Part shown: piece by piece, positions 1 through 8,591 of the stretch
How positions within the stretch are numbered: position 1 is the stretch's first letter
Layout: each line of letters starts with the position of its first letter
Assembly: GCF_007678455.1 (NCBI RefSeq)
Contig: NZ_VEEP01000001.1
Span: 672,795-736,794 of the forward strand
DNA: 64,000 nt
From: Cytobacillus oceanisediminis 2691
GTDB taxonomy: Bacteria; Bacillota; Bacilli; Bacillales; Cytobacillaceae
Direction: 5' to 3'
The notes under the pieces: generated by a model
What the model saw: only the letters and a program-made list of their open reading frames with translations
Database searches by the model: none
Told to the model about the DNA's origin: nothing
Program-made: the position numbers and the translations under genes

Positions 1-1336
1 GGAGAAGCATGCACGTGAAGACGCGATCAAAGAAGTGAAAAATGCTGTTGTCGCCCGCTATGAAGAGCAGGAAGCGGATGACGACAAGCTGAAGCAGGTC
101 AAACAAATCCTTGATAAAATTGTAAAAGGTGAAGTTCGCCGCCTGATCACAGAGGAAAAAGTCCGTCCAGATGGACGTGGCGTCGATGAAATTCGCCCGC
201 TTTCTTCTGAGGTAGGCATGCTTCCTAGAACCCACGGTTCCGGATTATTCACAAGGGGCCAAACTCAGGCATTGAGCATTTGTACTCTTGGTGCAATGGG
301 AGATGTGCAGATTCTGGACGGCCTTGGAATCGAAGAAGAAAAACGATTCATGCACCATTATAATTTCCCATTATTCTCTGTTGGTGAAACAGGACCGATC
401 CGCGGACCTGGCCGACGTGAAATCGGGCACGGTGCACTTGGTGAAAGAGCACTAGAACCAATCATTCCAAACGAAAAAGATTTCCCATATACAATCCGTC
501 TTGTTTCAGAAGTATTGGAGTCAAATGGCTCAACTTCACAAGCGAGTATTTGTGCAAGTACATTAGCGATGATGGATGCAGGTGTACCAATTAAAGCACC
601 TGTAGCGGGTATTGCAATGGGTCTAATCAAGTCAGGTGAGCACTATTCAATCCTTACTGATATCCAGGGCATGGAAGACCACCTTGGCGATATGGACTTC
701 AAGGTAGCAGGTACTTCCAAGGGTGTTACTGCTCTTCAAATGGATATAAAGATTGAAGGCTTGTCACGTGAGATTCTTGAAGAGGCTTTGCAGCAGGCTC
801 AAAAAGGCCGCATGCAAATCCTTGAATCAATGATGGCAACAATCAACGAGCCGCGCGGCAACTTATCAAAATACGCTCCAAAAATCATCACAATGTCTAT
901 CAATCCTGATAAGATCCGTGATGTCATTGGACCAAGCGGCAAGCAAATCAATAAGATCATCGAAGAAACCGGCGTAAAAATCGATATCGAACAAGATGGT
1001 ACAGTTTTCATTGCTTCCGTTGATGAAGAAATGAATCAAAAAGCAAAGAAAATCATCGAAGATATCGTCCGTGAAGTCGAAGTTGGCCAAATGTACCTCG
1101 GAAAAGTCCGCCGTATCGAAAAGTTCGGTGCTTTCGTGGAAATTTTCCCTGGAAAAGATGGTTTGGTCCATATTTCCGAACTTGCTGAAGAGCGAGTAGG
1201 AAAAGTCGAAGATGTCCTGAAGCTTGGCGATGAACTCCTTGTCAAGGTCACCGAAATTGACAAACAAGGAAGAGTAAATCTTTCACGCAAAGCAGTATTG
1301 AAAGAACAGCGCGAAAAAGCTGAAAAACAATCATAA
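1..1336 (+). CDS. pnp: Polyribonucleotide nucleotidyltransferase (PNPase), 5'-truncated by the window edge
   Basis: 3'-5' phosphorolytic exoribonuclease of mRNA decay, cytoplasmic, usually a trimer associated with the degradosome. The gene enters the window in frame from base 2, so about 444 C-terminal codons are visible of a family length near 700. Seen: the second RNase PH core ([14 protein letters not shown] start; SNGSTSQAS; the [16 protein letters not shown] stretch, whose two aspartates match the catalytic metal-binding Asp pair), then a KH domain ([18 protein letters not shown]) and a C-terminal S1 domain ([16 protein letters not shown]). The gene is intact at its 3' end and is followed directly by a strong terminator. 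The identification is secure; the first RNase PH domain lies outside the window. Confidence 0.97.
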   Translation, partial: EKHAREDAIKEVKNAVVARYEEQEADDDKLKQVKQILDKIVKGEVRRLITEEKVRPDGRGVDEIRPLSSEVGMLPRTHGSGLFTRGQTQALSICTLGAMGDVQILDGLGIEEEKRFMHHYNFPLFSVGETGPIRGPGRREIGHGALGERALEPIIPNEKDFPYTIRLVSEVLESNGSTSQASICASTLAMMDAGVPIKAPVAGIAMGLIKSGEHYSILTDIQGMEDHLGDMDFKVAGTSKGVTALQMDIKIEGLSREILEEALQQAQKGRMQILESMMATINEPRGNLSKYAPKIITMSINPDKIRDVIGPSGKQINKIIEETGVKIDIEQDGTVFIASVDEEMNQKAKKIIEDIVREVEVGQMYLGKVRRIEKFGAFVEIFPGKDGLVHISELAEERVGKVEDVLKLGDELLVKVTEIDKQGRVNLSRKAVLKEQREKAEKQS

Positions 1337-1345
1337 GATAAAAAC

Positions 1346-1371
1346 AAGGCCGGGAAATCCCCGGCCTTTTT
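1346..1371 (+). terminator. Intrinsic terminator of pnp
   Basis: GGCCGGG and CCCCGGCC arms around a short A-rich loop are followed by a T run, 10 bases after the pnp stop codon. Confidence 0.9.
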
Positions 1372-1498
1372 ATGTATGTGAACAAATCACACTCGTTCTA
1401 CCTTGTCCTTCTGCTTCATAAAATAAAATAAGGCCATCTTTAATCAAAGACGAACATACATAGCTTTGGATGCCCTAACAGAAGAGGAGGCACATAGA

Positions 1499-2470
1499 AT
1501 GAGAATGAGAAAAATTGCGCTGGTTTCTATCATGCTGATTTCAGCCTGGACCATGGTTAATAATCCATTTTCCCATACATATGTAGCAGGACTTAAAACG
1601 GGAAGCATGGCTGTTTCAGGACAGGAAGATTCCTTGATGGCGGAAATTGAAATGAAGGCAAAAGATTATGAGGTTGAACCCTCTGACGCAAGAAAGGATC
1701 CAGTCTGGAAGGTAATTCCGGGCTATAACGGACTAAAAGTCGATGTGAAAAAATCATACGCCAGGATGAAAAAGGCAGGCAAATTCAATCCTGACAAGCT
1801 TGTTTTTGTTCAAGTGCCGCCTGAAATCCATTTGAGTGACTTGCCGCCTCAAGCAGTCTACAAAGGACATCCAGAAAAACCTATGGTCAGCTTTATCATC
1901 AATGTGGCATGGGGAAATGAGTATCTTTCCGGTATGCTTGCCACATTAAAAAAGCATAATGTGACCGCAAGTTTCTTTCTGGAGGGAAGATGGGTAAAAA
2001 ATAATCCGGGTATGGCGAAAATGATTTCTGATGCAGGCCATGAAATTGGCAACCACTCCTTCACGCACCCTGATATGAAACAACTATCAGCACCTAAAAT
2101 TAATGAGGAAATCAGGAAGACAGATGAGGTCATTGAAGCTGTGACTGGTGAAAAGACTAAATGGTTTGCACCACCAAGCGGTTCTTATAAAGACGAAGTA
2201 GTAGACATTGCAGCAGCTCATAACTTAGGCACAGTCATGTGGAGCGTGGATACGATCGATTGGCAGAAGCCCACCCGGGAAAAGCTGATTAGCAGGGTGA
2301 TGGGAAAGGTTCATAACGGAGCATTGATCCTGATGCACCCCACCGAGGCGACTGCTTCATCGCTGGACCAATTGATCACGGAAATCAAGAGTAAGGGCTT
2401 GCAAATAGGAACTGTATCGGAATTGTTAAGTGAAAATCGCATCCTCCCGGCAAAAAATATGAAAGAATAG
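1499..2470 (+). CDS. ylxY: YlxY-type polysaccharide deacetylase homologue with a degenerate active site
   Basis: NodB-fold (carbohydrate esterase 4-like) protein of 323 residues. An N-terminal hydrophobic segment (residues 5-20) is a signal peptide or membrane anchor, so the protein should act outside the membrane. The start at 1499 was chosen because AGAGGAGG ends 8 bases upstream. The fold runs from about residue 128 to 310. The metal-binding pair H186/H190 (NHSFTHP) and a late LMHP motif are present. However, motif 1, normally TFDDG with the catalytic base, reads INVAWG (residues 134-139), and the usual RPPYG motif reads APPSGSY. Deacetylase activity is therefore doubtful. Its position between pnp and mlpA matches B. 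subtilis ylxY. The exact function is unknown; a sporulation or cell-wall role is only inferred from relatives. Confidence 0.85.
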   Translation: MRMRKIALVSIMLISAWTMVNNPFSHTYVAGLKTGSMAVSGQEDSLMAEIEMKAKDYEVEPSDARKDPVWKVIPGYNGLKVDVKKSYARMKKAGKFNPDKLVFVQVPPEIHLSDLPPQAVYKGHPEKPMVSFIINVAWGNEYLSGMLATLKKHNVTASFFLEGRWVKNNPGMAKMISDAGHEIGNHSFTHPDMKQLSAPKINEEIRKTDEVIEAVTGEKTKWFAPPSGSYKDEVVDIAAAHNLGTVMWSVDTIDWQKPTREKLISRVMGKVHNGALILMHPTEATASSLDQLITEIKSKGLQIGTVSELLSENRILPAKNMKE

Positions 2471-2478
2471 CATTGTAT

Positions 2479-2508
2479 TTGGAAAAAGTAAGTTAAATGG
2501 ACTATACT
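2479..2508 (+). promoter_or_regulatory. Candidate sigma-A promoter for mlpA
   Basis: TTGGAA and TATACT are separated by 18 bases, about 50 bases upstream of the mlpA start. Motif match only. Confidence 0.4.
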
Positions 2509-2556
2509 AAGTAAATGCAGTAGTTTTTTAGCAGCAGGTTCCAGAGGAGGAATATA

Positions 2557-3789
2557 ATGATAAAGAAATATACATGCCAAAATGGGGTAAGAATTGTACT
2601 AGAACAAATCCCGACAGTCCGGTCAGTAGCCATAGGAGTTTGGATTGGAACGGGCTCCCGCAATGAAAATCCTGATAATAATGGAATCTCCCATTTCCTT
2701 GAACATATGTTTTTTAAAGGCACCAAAACCAGGTCTGCCAGAGAAATAGCCGAATCATTTGACAGCATCGGCGGTCAGGTGAATGCCTTCACCTCCAAGG
2801 AATATACATGCTATTATGCAAAAGTATTGGATAACCATGCCCAATATGCCCTTGAAGTATTGGCTGATATGTTCTTTCATTCTACTTTTGATTCTGAAGA
2901 ATTGAATAAAGAGAAGAATGTAGTCAATGAAGAAATCAAAATGTATGAGGATACGCCTGATGATATCGTCCATGATTTGCTAAGCCAGGCTATTTACGGT
3001 GATCATCCACTGGGGTATCCGATCCTAGGTACTGAGGAAACGCTCCAAACCTTTACAGGAGAAAAATTAGAGCAATACATGCATGACATGTATAGGCCTG
3101 AGAATGTAGTCATTTCAATTGCCGGGAATGTCCCGGAATCATTCATTAAAAATGCTGAACAATTCTTTGGCTCCTACGAAGCGAGCAAGGAAGAGTTGGA
3201 ATACATTAAGCCGGAATTCCATACGAAACAAATATCACGCAAGAAAGAGACTGAGCAAGCCCACCTTTGCCTGGGATTCGAAGGGCTGCAGATCGGCCAT
3301 TCTGACGTATACAACTTGATTGTCCTGAATAATGTGCTCGGCGGAAGCATGAGCAGCAGATTATTTCAGGAAGTCAGGGAACAGCGCGGTCTAGCCTACT
3401 CTGTATTTTCCTATCATTCCGCATACAGGGATAGCGGGATGGTCACAATTTATGGAGGAACTGGTTCAAATCAGCTGAATGTTTTGTATGAGACCATTCA
3501 GGAGACGCTCGATAAGCTTCGCGCAGACGGCATTACGGAAAAAGAACTTAATAACAGCAAAGAACAACTGAAAGGCAGTTTGATGTTAAGCCTTGAGAGC
3601 ACAAACAGCCGGATGAGCAGGAATGGGAAAAATGAGCTTCTGCTTGGAAGGCATCGCTCTCTTGATGAAATCGTCGAACAAATCGATCAGGTGACAAAGG
3701 ACCGTGTTGACGGCATGGCCAATAAGATATTCACAGACCAATATTCAGTATCCCTGATCAGCCCTAGCGGCGAGCTCCCAACACAATAA
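2557..3789 (+). CDS. mlpA: M16 family zinc protease MlpA (YmxG)
   Basis: Processing peptidase of the pitrilysin/mitochondrial processing peptidase family, 410 residues, as in B. subtilis MlpA. The inverted zinc motif HxxEH is present as H46-FL-E49-H50, and the distal glutamate region VNEEIKMYEDTP follows about 75 residues later. A second M16 half carries the RGLAYSVFSYH stretch typical of the C-terminal domain. There is no signal peptide, so it is cytoplasmic. The start is preceded by AGAGGAGG. In B. subtilis it has been connected with control of extracellular protease expression; its substrate here is unknown. Confidence 0.93.
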   Translation: MIKKYTCQNGVRIVLEQIPTVRSVAIGVWIGTGSRNENPDNNGISHFLEHMFFKGTKTRSAREIAESFDSIGGQVNAFTSKEYTCYYAKVLDNHAQYALEVLADMFFHSTFDSEELNKEKNVVNEEIKMYEDTPDDIVHDLLSQAIYGDHPLGYPILGTEETLQTFTGEKLEQYMHDMYRPENVVISIAGNVPESFIKNAEQFFGSYEASKEELEYIKPEFHTKQISRKKETEQAHLCLGFEGLQIGHSDVYNLIVLNNVLGGSMSSRLFQEVREQRGLAYSVFSYHSAYRDSGMVTIYGGTGSNQLNVLYETIQETLDKLRADGITEKELNNSKEQLKGSLMLSLESTNSRMSRNGKNELLLGRHRSLDEIVEQIDQVTKDRVDGMANKIFTDQYSVSLISPSGELPTQ

Positions 3790-3800
3790 TGAATTCCAGG

Positions 3801-3832
3801 ACAGCAGTTTCTTTAAGAAGCTGCTGTTTTTT
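3801..3832 (+). terminator. Intrinsic terminator of mlpA
   Basis: ACAGCAG...CTGCTGT arms continue inward (TTCTT/AAGAA) and are followed by six T residues. Confidence 0.85.
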
Positions 3833-3897
3833 ATATTCTAAAAAGGGTTCCGAAACGATAAATATAGAATAAGGACAAAGTGACGGGGAGGTCCATC

Positions 3898-4140
3898 ATG
3901 AAACTGAGTGAACTTGGCGGCAAAGAAATTGTCGATGTGAAAAGGGCAGAGAGGTTAGGAGTACTTGGTCAAACAGATTTGGAAATCAACGAAAGAACAG
4001 GGCAAATCGAAGCATTGATCATTCCATCATTAAAATGGTTTGGCCTCCGCAAGCAATCCGGGGAGGTAAGGGTGCCATGGAAGCACATCAAGAAAATCGG
4101 TTCAGATATGATCATCATCGATATACCAGATGATGAGTAA
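3898..4140 (+). CDS. ymxH: PRC-barrel protein of the YlmC/YmxH family
   Basis: Small protein of 80 residues with one PRC-barrel-like domain (MKLSELGGKEIVDV at the start, RVPWKHIKKIGSDMIIID at the end). The start at 3898 follows a GGGGAGG ribosome site. The family is widespread in sporulating Firmicutes, and its members are sporulation-associated with no defined biochemical activity. It sits alone between the mlpA terminator and the dpa operon, as ymxH does in B. subtilis. Confidence 0.88.
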   Translation: MKLSELGGKEIVDVKRAERLGVLGQTDLEINERTGQIEALIIPSLKWFGLRKQSGEVRVPWKHIKKIGSDMIIIDIPDDE

Positions 4141-4236
4141 AAAGCGGGCTTTCATGCCGGCTTATTTTTTTTGCTGATTATTAAAAGATTAGTGAGTTCA
4201 CAGCCGCTTGTGGGTGCTTTTCTTTTATGGAAAACT

Positions 4237-4265
4237 CACCTATTCCGCGTTTGATACATATGATG
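4237..4265 (+). promoter_or_regulatory. Candidate sigma-K promoter of the dipicolinate synthase operon
   Basis: CACC (4237-4240), a 16-base spacer, then CATATGATG (4257-4265). This fits the sigma-K pattern of an AC-containing -35 and a CATAnnnT-type -10. In B. subtilis the dpa operon is transcribed in the mother cell by sigma-K. The same layout occurs upstream of cotE in this window. Confidence 0.5.
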
Positions 4266-4331
4266 TTGAAGTAGTTCATGTTGAATAGAAATTTTAATCC
4301 AGGATTAATGGAAAAGAAGGTGATTGTTCTC

Positions 4332-5234
4332 ATGCTGACAGGTATGCAAATCGCGGTTATCGGCGGTGATGCTAGACAGCTGGAGATTATTCGCAAGCTG
4401 ACAGAGCTTGATGCAAAGCTTTCTTTAATAGGCTTCGAGCAGTTGGACCATGCTTTCACAGGTGCCTCAAAAGAAAAGATAGATGAAGTTGATTTTTCAG
4501 TACAGGATGCTTTGATCCTGCCTGTTCCCGGAACTAGCCTGGAGGGTCAGGTCGAAACCATTTTCTCAAATGAAAGAGTTGTAATCATAAAAGAAATGCT
4601 TGAACGGACTCCGGAACACTGTAAGGTTTATTCTGGTATCAGCAACTCGTACTTGACGGGGATCGCCAGCCAGGCCAACCGCAAACTCGTACAGCTATTC
4701 TCCCGTGATGATGTCGCCATTTATAACTCGATTCCGACAGTGGAAGGAACGATCATGATGGCAATCCAGCACACGGATTTTACGATACATGGTTCCAATG
4801 TTTCTGTTCTGGGACTTGGCAGGGTCGGTATGAGTGTTGCGAGAACCTTCCATGCGCTTGGAGCAAAGGTTAAGGTAGGTGCCCGGAAAAGCGAGCATAT
4901 TGCAAGGATTACTGAAATGGGATTAGAACCTTTCCTTTTATCAGACATAGGAAAGGCAGTTTCTGATAGCGATATTTGCATCAATACCATTCCTAACCAG
5001 ATTGTTACTGCTTCTGTCATTTCGAGGATGCCCGCCCATACCTTGATCATTGACCTTGCATCGAAACCAGGTGGAACGGATTTTCGCTATGCTGAAAAAC
5101 GGGGAATCAAGGCTTTGCTTGCGCCAGGTTTGCCGGGCATCGTAGCCCCAAAGACTGCTGGGCAAATTCTGGCGAATGTTCTTTCTCAGCTGCTTATGGA
5201 AGACTTTTCTAACCGAAAGGAGAAAGAAGTATGA
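4332..5234 (+). CDS. dpaA: Dipicolinate synthase subunit A
   Basis: NAD(P)H-dependent dehydrogenase-like subunit of dipicolinate synthase, which makes pyridine-2,6-dicarboxylate in the mother cell for deposition in the spore core. It has 300 residues. The N-terminal domain begins MLTGMQIAVIGGDARQLEII, and a Rossmann nucleotide site VLGLGRVGMSVARTF lies near residue 160, followed by LDLASKPGGTDF and ALLAPGLPGIVAPKTAGQ. The start at 4332 was chosen over 4278 because it matches the family N terminus and has an AAGAAGGTGAT ribosome site. Its stop overlaps the dpaB start (ATGA), indicating translational coupling. Confidence 0.96.
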   Translation: MLTGMQIAVIGGDARQLEIIRKLTELDAKLSLIGFEQLDHAFTGASKEKIDEVDFSVQDALILPVPGTSLEGQVETIFSNERVVIIKEMLERTPEHCKVYSGISNSYLTGIASQANRKLVQLFSRDDVAIYNSIPTVEGTIMMAIQHTDFTIHGSNVSVLGLGRVGMSVARTFHALGAKVKVGARKSEHIARITEMGLEPFLLSDIGKAVSDSDICINTIPNQIVTASVISRMPAHTLIIDLASKPGGTDFRYAEKRGIKALLAPGLPGIVAPKTAGQILANVLSQLLMEDFSNRKEKEV

Positions 5235-5827
5235 GTTTACAAGGAAAAAAGATCGGATTTGGATTGACAGGTTCTCATTGTACGTATGATGCTGTTTTTC
5301 CCGAAATTGAAAAATTAGTGAATGCAGGTGCAGAAGTTCTGCCTGTTGTCACCTTCACCGTAAAAAATACTGAAACACGTTTTGGAAAAGGGGAGGACTG
5401 GGTACAGCGGATTGAGGAGCTTACCGGCAATAAGGTGATCGATTCAATTGTGAAGGCAGAGCCTCTTGGGCCCAAAATCCCGCTGGATTGCATGGTCATT
5501 GCGCCTCTCACCGGAAACTCGATGAGCAAGTTTGCAAATGCCATGACTGATTCACCAGTTTTGATGGCTGCGAAAGCGACTTTAAGAAACCAAAAACCAG
5601 TAGTGCTCGGCATTTCCACGAACGATGCCTTGGGACTCAATGGCGTCAACCTGATGAGACTAATGGCAACCAAAAATATTTTCATGATTCCTTTTGGCCA
5701 GGATGATCCGGTAAAAAAACCAAATTCAATGGTTGCCAGAATGGAGATGCTCTCCGAAACGGTTTTGGAGGCAATGGAAGGAAAGCAATTGCAGCCAGTT
5801 CTTGTTGAACGTTATAAGGATAACTAG
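5231..5827 (+). CDS. dpaB: Dipicolinate synthase subunit B
   Basis: Flavoprotein-like partner of DpaA in spore dipicolinate synthesis, 198 residues. Visible features are the flavoprotein-family N terminus KKIGFGLTGSHCTYDAVFP, the PLTGNSMSKFANAMTDSPVLMAAKA segment and a C-terminal IFMIPFGQDDPVKKPNSM stretch. It overlaps dpaA by 4 bases and has a GGAGAAAG ribosome site. No clear terminator was found before the asd leader, so read-through into asd cannot be excluded. Confidence 0.96.
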   Translation: MSLQGKKIGFGLTGSHCTYDAVFPEIEKLVNAGAEVLPVVTFTVKNTETRFGKGEDWVQRIEELTGNKVIDSIVKAEPLGPKIPLDCMVIAPLTGNSMSKFANAMTDSPVLMAAKATLRNQKPVVLGISTNDALGLNGVNLMRLMATKNIFMIPFGQDDPVKKPNSMVARMEMLSETVLEAMEGKQLQPVLVERYKDN

Positions 5828-5943
5828 GGAAAATCCAAGGAAGGATACCGTCAAATCAGCAGAAATCAAGATAAACGACCTGACTAGTCTAACTGGAAAC
5901 GCTTTTCTCCGGCAGTGAAGCAAAATCTTTCTTTCCTTAATGA

Positions 5944-5971
5944 TTGAATATGATAAAATATAGGATAATAT
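5944..5971 (+). promoter_or_regulatory. Candidate promoter of the asd leader
   Basis: TTGAAT and TAATAT are separated by 16 bases within AT-rich DNA, ahead of the folded leader. Weak match; the alternative -10 boxes GATAAT and TATACA overlap it. Confidence 0.3.
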
Positions 5972-6000
5972 ACAAGGCGGTTTTTAAGACAAGTAAAAAA

Positions 6001-6170
6001 TGTCTAGAATCTGCGCCTGGCCTGTTTTAACTCAGGAGAACGTCCCAAAGTACCATGCGAAAAGCTTTCGTACGGAGTGAGGATGGGTTTCTGGGCTGGC
6101 CTGGGCGCTTGCGCATTTCTTATAAGCCGCCGTTATACTTATGTTCAAACAACCGGCTTTTAACGGATAT
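6001..6170 (+). promoter_or_regulatory. Structured untranslated leader upstream of asd, class not recognised
   Basis: The 377-base gap between dpaB and asd is unusually GC-rich near its end and can fold. GCGCC-U-GGCC (6013-6022) pairs with GGCC-UG-GGCGC (6098-6108), enclosing a smaller hairpin TGCGAAA/TTTCGTA (6056-6072). Downstream, AAGCCG (6124-6129) can pair with CGGCTT (6154-6159, followed by T residues), while CCGTTA (6129-6134) can pair with TAACGG (6161-6166). The two pairings are mutually exclusive as nested helices, an arrangement typical of a switch. It does not show lysine-riboswitch (L-box), SAM or T-box signatures as I know them. Function is inferred only. Confidence 0.35.
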
Positions 6171-6204
6171 TAAAACGATAATGGCAGTGGAAGGGGAAAC
6201 AGAT

Positions 6205-7254
6205 ATGTCAGAGAGAAAAGGTTACCGAGTAGCAGTAGTTGGAGCAACAGGAGCAGTTGGGCAGCAAATGATCCAAACGCTTGAAAACAGGGATTTTCCA
6301 GTTTCGGAACTATTACTGCTTTCTTCAGCAAGATCTGCTGGTACGAAGGTTCATTATAAAGGTAACGAAATAACAGTTCAGGAAGCAAAACCGGAAAGCT
6401 TTGAAGGAGTGGATATAGCTCTTTTCAGCGCAGGCGGCAGTGTATCGAAACAATTGGCTCCTGAGGCTGTCAAGCGCGGAGCAATCGTTGTTGATAACAC
6501 AAGTGCCTTCAGGATGGAAGAAAATATTCCGCTGGTAGTACCAGAAGTTAATGAAGAAGATTTGCGCAATCATAATGGAATCATCGCTAATCCAAACTGC
6601 TCGACAATCCAGATGGTCGTGGCACTGGAGCCGCTCCGCAAGAAATACGGCCTTGATAAGATCATCGTCTCAACCTACCAGGCAGTTTCTGGTGCAGGTG
6701 CAGCAGCCGTGGAAGAGATGAAGGAACAAACTAGGGCGATTCTGGATGGCAAAGAATATGAGCCAAAGATCCTTCCTGTTAAATCTGGAGAAAAGCACTA
6801 CCAGATTGCCTTCAATGCCATTCCGCAGATTGACACATTCGTTGAAAATGGGTTCACGTATGAAGAAATGAAAATGATCAATGAAACCAAGAAAATCATG
6901 CATATGCCTGAGCTTCAGGTTGCTGCTACTTGTGTGCGGCTCCCTGTCGGTACTGGCCATTCTGAATCAGTTTACATCGAAATTGGCGAAGGCGGAGTAG
7001 CCGCATCTGAAGTGAAGGAATTGCTCGCAGATGCTCCAGGAGTTGTCCTTCAAGATAATCCGGACCAGCAGTTATATCCTATGCCTGCATTCTGTGTAGG
7101 AAAAAACGATGTATTCGTTGGCCGAATAAGGAAGGACCTTGACAACGATAAAGGCTTCCATATGTGGGTAGTATCAGATAACCTGCTGAAAGGTGCTGCG
7201 TGGAACTCTGTCCAGATTGCTGAAAGTCTTGTAAAACTCGGTCTTGTAAAATAA
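6205..7254 (+). CDS. asd: Aspartate-semialdehyde dehydrogenase
   Basis: Reduces aspartyl phosphate to aspartate semialdehyde with NADPH, the branch point to lysine, diaminopimelate, dipicolinate, threonine and methionine. It has 349 residues. The nucleotide site is GATGAVG (13-19), the catalytic cysteine C132 lies in NPNCSTIQ, and the active-site histidine lies in the GTGHSESVY stretch. The start at 6205 is preferred over an upstream in-frame start at 6055. GGAAGGGG lies 8 bases upstream, the family N terminus fits, and the 5' extension runs through the folded leader. First gene of asd-dapG-dapA. Confidence 0.96.
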   Translation: MSERKGYRVAVVGATGAVGQQMIQTLENRDFPVSELLLLSSARSAGTKVHYKGNEITVQEAKPESFEGVDIALFSAGGSVSKQLAPEAVKRGAIVVDNTSAFRMEENIPLVVPEVNEEDLRNHNGIIANPNCSTIQMVVALEPLRKKYGLDKIIVSTYQAVSGAGAAAVEEMKEQTRAILDGKEYEPKILPVKSGEKHYQIAFNAIPQIDTFVENGFTYEEMKMINETKKIMHMPELQVAATCVRLPVGTGHSESVYIEIGEGGVAASEVKELLADAPGVVLQDNPDQQLYPMPAFCVGKNDVFVGRIRKDLDNDKGFHMWVVSDNLLKGAAWNSVQIAESLVKLGLVK

Positions 7255-7293
7255 TTGCATTAGGTTAAATGACAGAATTTCTGAGGTGTTACG

Positions 7294-8538
7294 ATGAAAA
7301 TAATCGTTCAAAAATTTGGCGGTACGTCTGTTCGTGATGAGCAAAGCCGCAGTCACGCAATAGGCCATATTAAAAATGCGGTTGCTGACGGATATAAAGC
7401 AGTTGTGGTTGTTTCTGCGATGGGCAGGAAGGGTGATCCGTACGCTACAGACACTCTCCTCAGCCTGATTGGTGGAAATGGGAGCAGGATCAGCAAGCGC
7501 GAGCACGACCTGCTGCTTTCTTGCGGTGAAACGATTTCGAGTGTGGTTTTTACAAATATGCTGATAGAAAATGGCATCAATGCGACTGCCCTTACTGGTG
7601 CACAGGCAGGGTTCAGGACCAACAGCGAGCATACGAACGCAAGGATCCTGGATATGAAGTGTGACCGTTTGCTGCGGGAACTGGACCATGTTGATGCAGT
7701 CGTTGTAGCAGGATTCCAGGGAGCAGCCAAAAATGGAGACGTAACAACGATTGGCAGAGGCGGCAGTGATACGTCCGCAGCAGCATTAGGCGCGGCTTTG
7801 AACGCTGAATGGATTGACATCTTTACCGATGTTGAAGGAATCATGACAGCTGATCCGAGGATTGCGGATAACGCACGGCCTCTTTCTGTGGTGACCTATA
7901 CAGAGGTGTGCAATATGGCATATCAGGGCGCGAAGGTCATCCACCCTCGTGCTGTCGAGATTGCCATGCAGGCAAAAGTACCGATCAGGATCAGGTCCAC
8001 GTATTCTGATGGCCTCGGGACATTAGTTACAACCCTGAATCGTGAAAATAAAGGAACTGACATCAAGGAGCGTCCTGTTACAGGCATCGCCCATGTTTCG
8101 AATGTCAGCCAAATCAAAGTTTTTGCCAAAAAGGACCAATACAATCTACAATCAGAAGTGTTCAAGGCTATGGCCAATGAAAACATCAGCGTGGATTTCA
8201 TCAATATTTCCCCTAATGGAGTAGTGTATACTGTGCTGGATGAAATGACAGACCGGGCAGTGAAAGTCCTCGAAGGATTAGGCCACACACCGCAGATAGA
8301 GAAGAATTGTGCGAAGGTCTCTGTCGTAGGGGCAGGTATGGCAGGTGTTCCAGGTGTGACCTCGAAGATCGTTACAGCACTGTCTGAGAAGGGCATCCGG
8401 ATTCTCCAATCCGCTGACAGCCACACAACCATTTGGGTCCTGGTCAAACAGGATGATTTGGGGAAGGCAGTGAATGCACTTCATGATGCTTTCCAGCTCG
8501 AAGAAGAAACAATAGAGTTCGAAAGACACGATATATAA
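7294..8538 (+). CDS. dapG: Aspartokinase I (diaminopimelate-sensitive type)
   Basis: Phosphorylates aspartate in the first committed step of the aspartate family. It has 414 residues. The amino-acid kinase domain starts with KFGGTSV (7-13) and contains GRGGSDTSAAALGAAL and DVEGIMTADPRI. Two C-terminal ACT domains (from about residue 265; ISVDFINISPNGVVYTV and VSVVGAGMAGVPGVTSK) would bind the feedback effector. Meso-diaminopimelate inhibition is known for B. subtilis DapG and is inferred here from synteny with asd and dapA. The gene is 39 bases after asd, in the same operon. Confidence 0.95.
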   Translation: MKIIVQKFGGTSVRDEQSRSHAIGHIKNAVADGYKAVVVVSAMGRKGDPYATDTLLSLIGGNGSRISKREHDLLLSCGETISSVVFTNMLIENGINATALTGAQAGFRTNSEHTNARILDMKCDRLLRELDHVDAVVVAGFQGAAKNGDVTTIGRGGSDTSAAALGAALNAEWIDIFTDVEGIMTADPRIADNARPLSVVTYTEVCNMAYQGAKVIHPRAVEIAMQAKVPIRIRSTYSDGLGTLVTTLNRENKGTDIKERPVTGIAHVSNVSQIKVFAKKDQYNLQSEVFKAMANENISVDFINISPNGVVYTVLDEMTDRAVKVLEGLGHTPQIEKNCAKVSVVGAGMAGVPGVTSKIVTALSEKGIRILQSADSHTTIWVLVKQDDLGKAVNALHDAFQLEEETIEFERHDI

Positions 8539-8542
8539 AATG

Positions 8543-8570
8543 GCTTCCAGCCTTGGCAGACGGAAGCTTT
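8543..8570 (+). terminator. Hairpin between dapG and dapA
   Basis: GCTTCC and GGAAGC flank a 13-base loop and are followed by TTTT. It may be a weak terminator or an RNA-processing/stability hairpin that sets dapG versus dapA levels. Low certainty. Confidence 0.35.
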
Positions 8571-8591
8571 TGAGAATAGGAGTGAACAGGA

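Noticed and set aside
6055..6204. N-terminal extension of asd by 50 codons
   Set aside because: It runs through a folded GC-rich leader, is unlike the enzyme family, and the ATG at 6205 has a well-spaced ribosome site.
5828..6204. Lysine riboswitch (L-box) upstream of asd
   Set aside because: Looked for because of the pathway, but the conserved L-box segments I know are not present.
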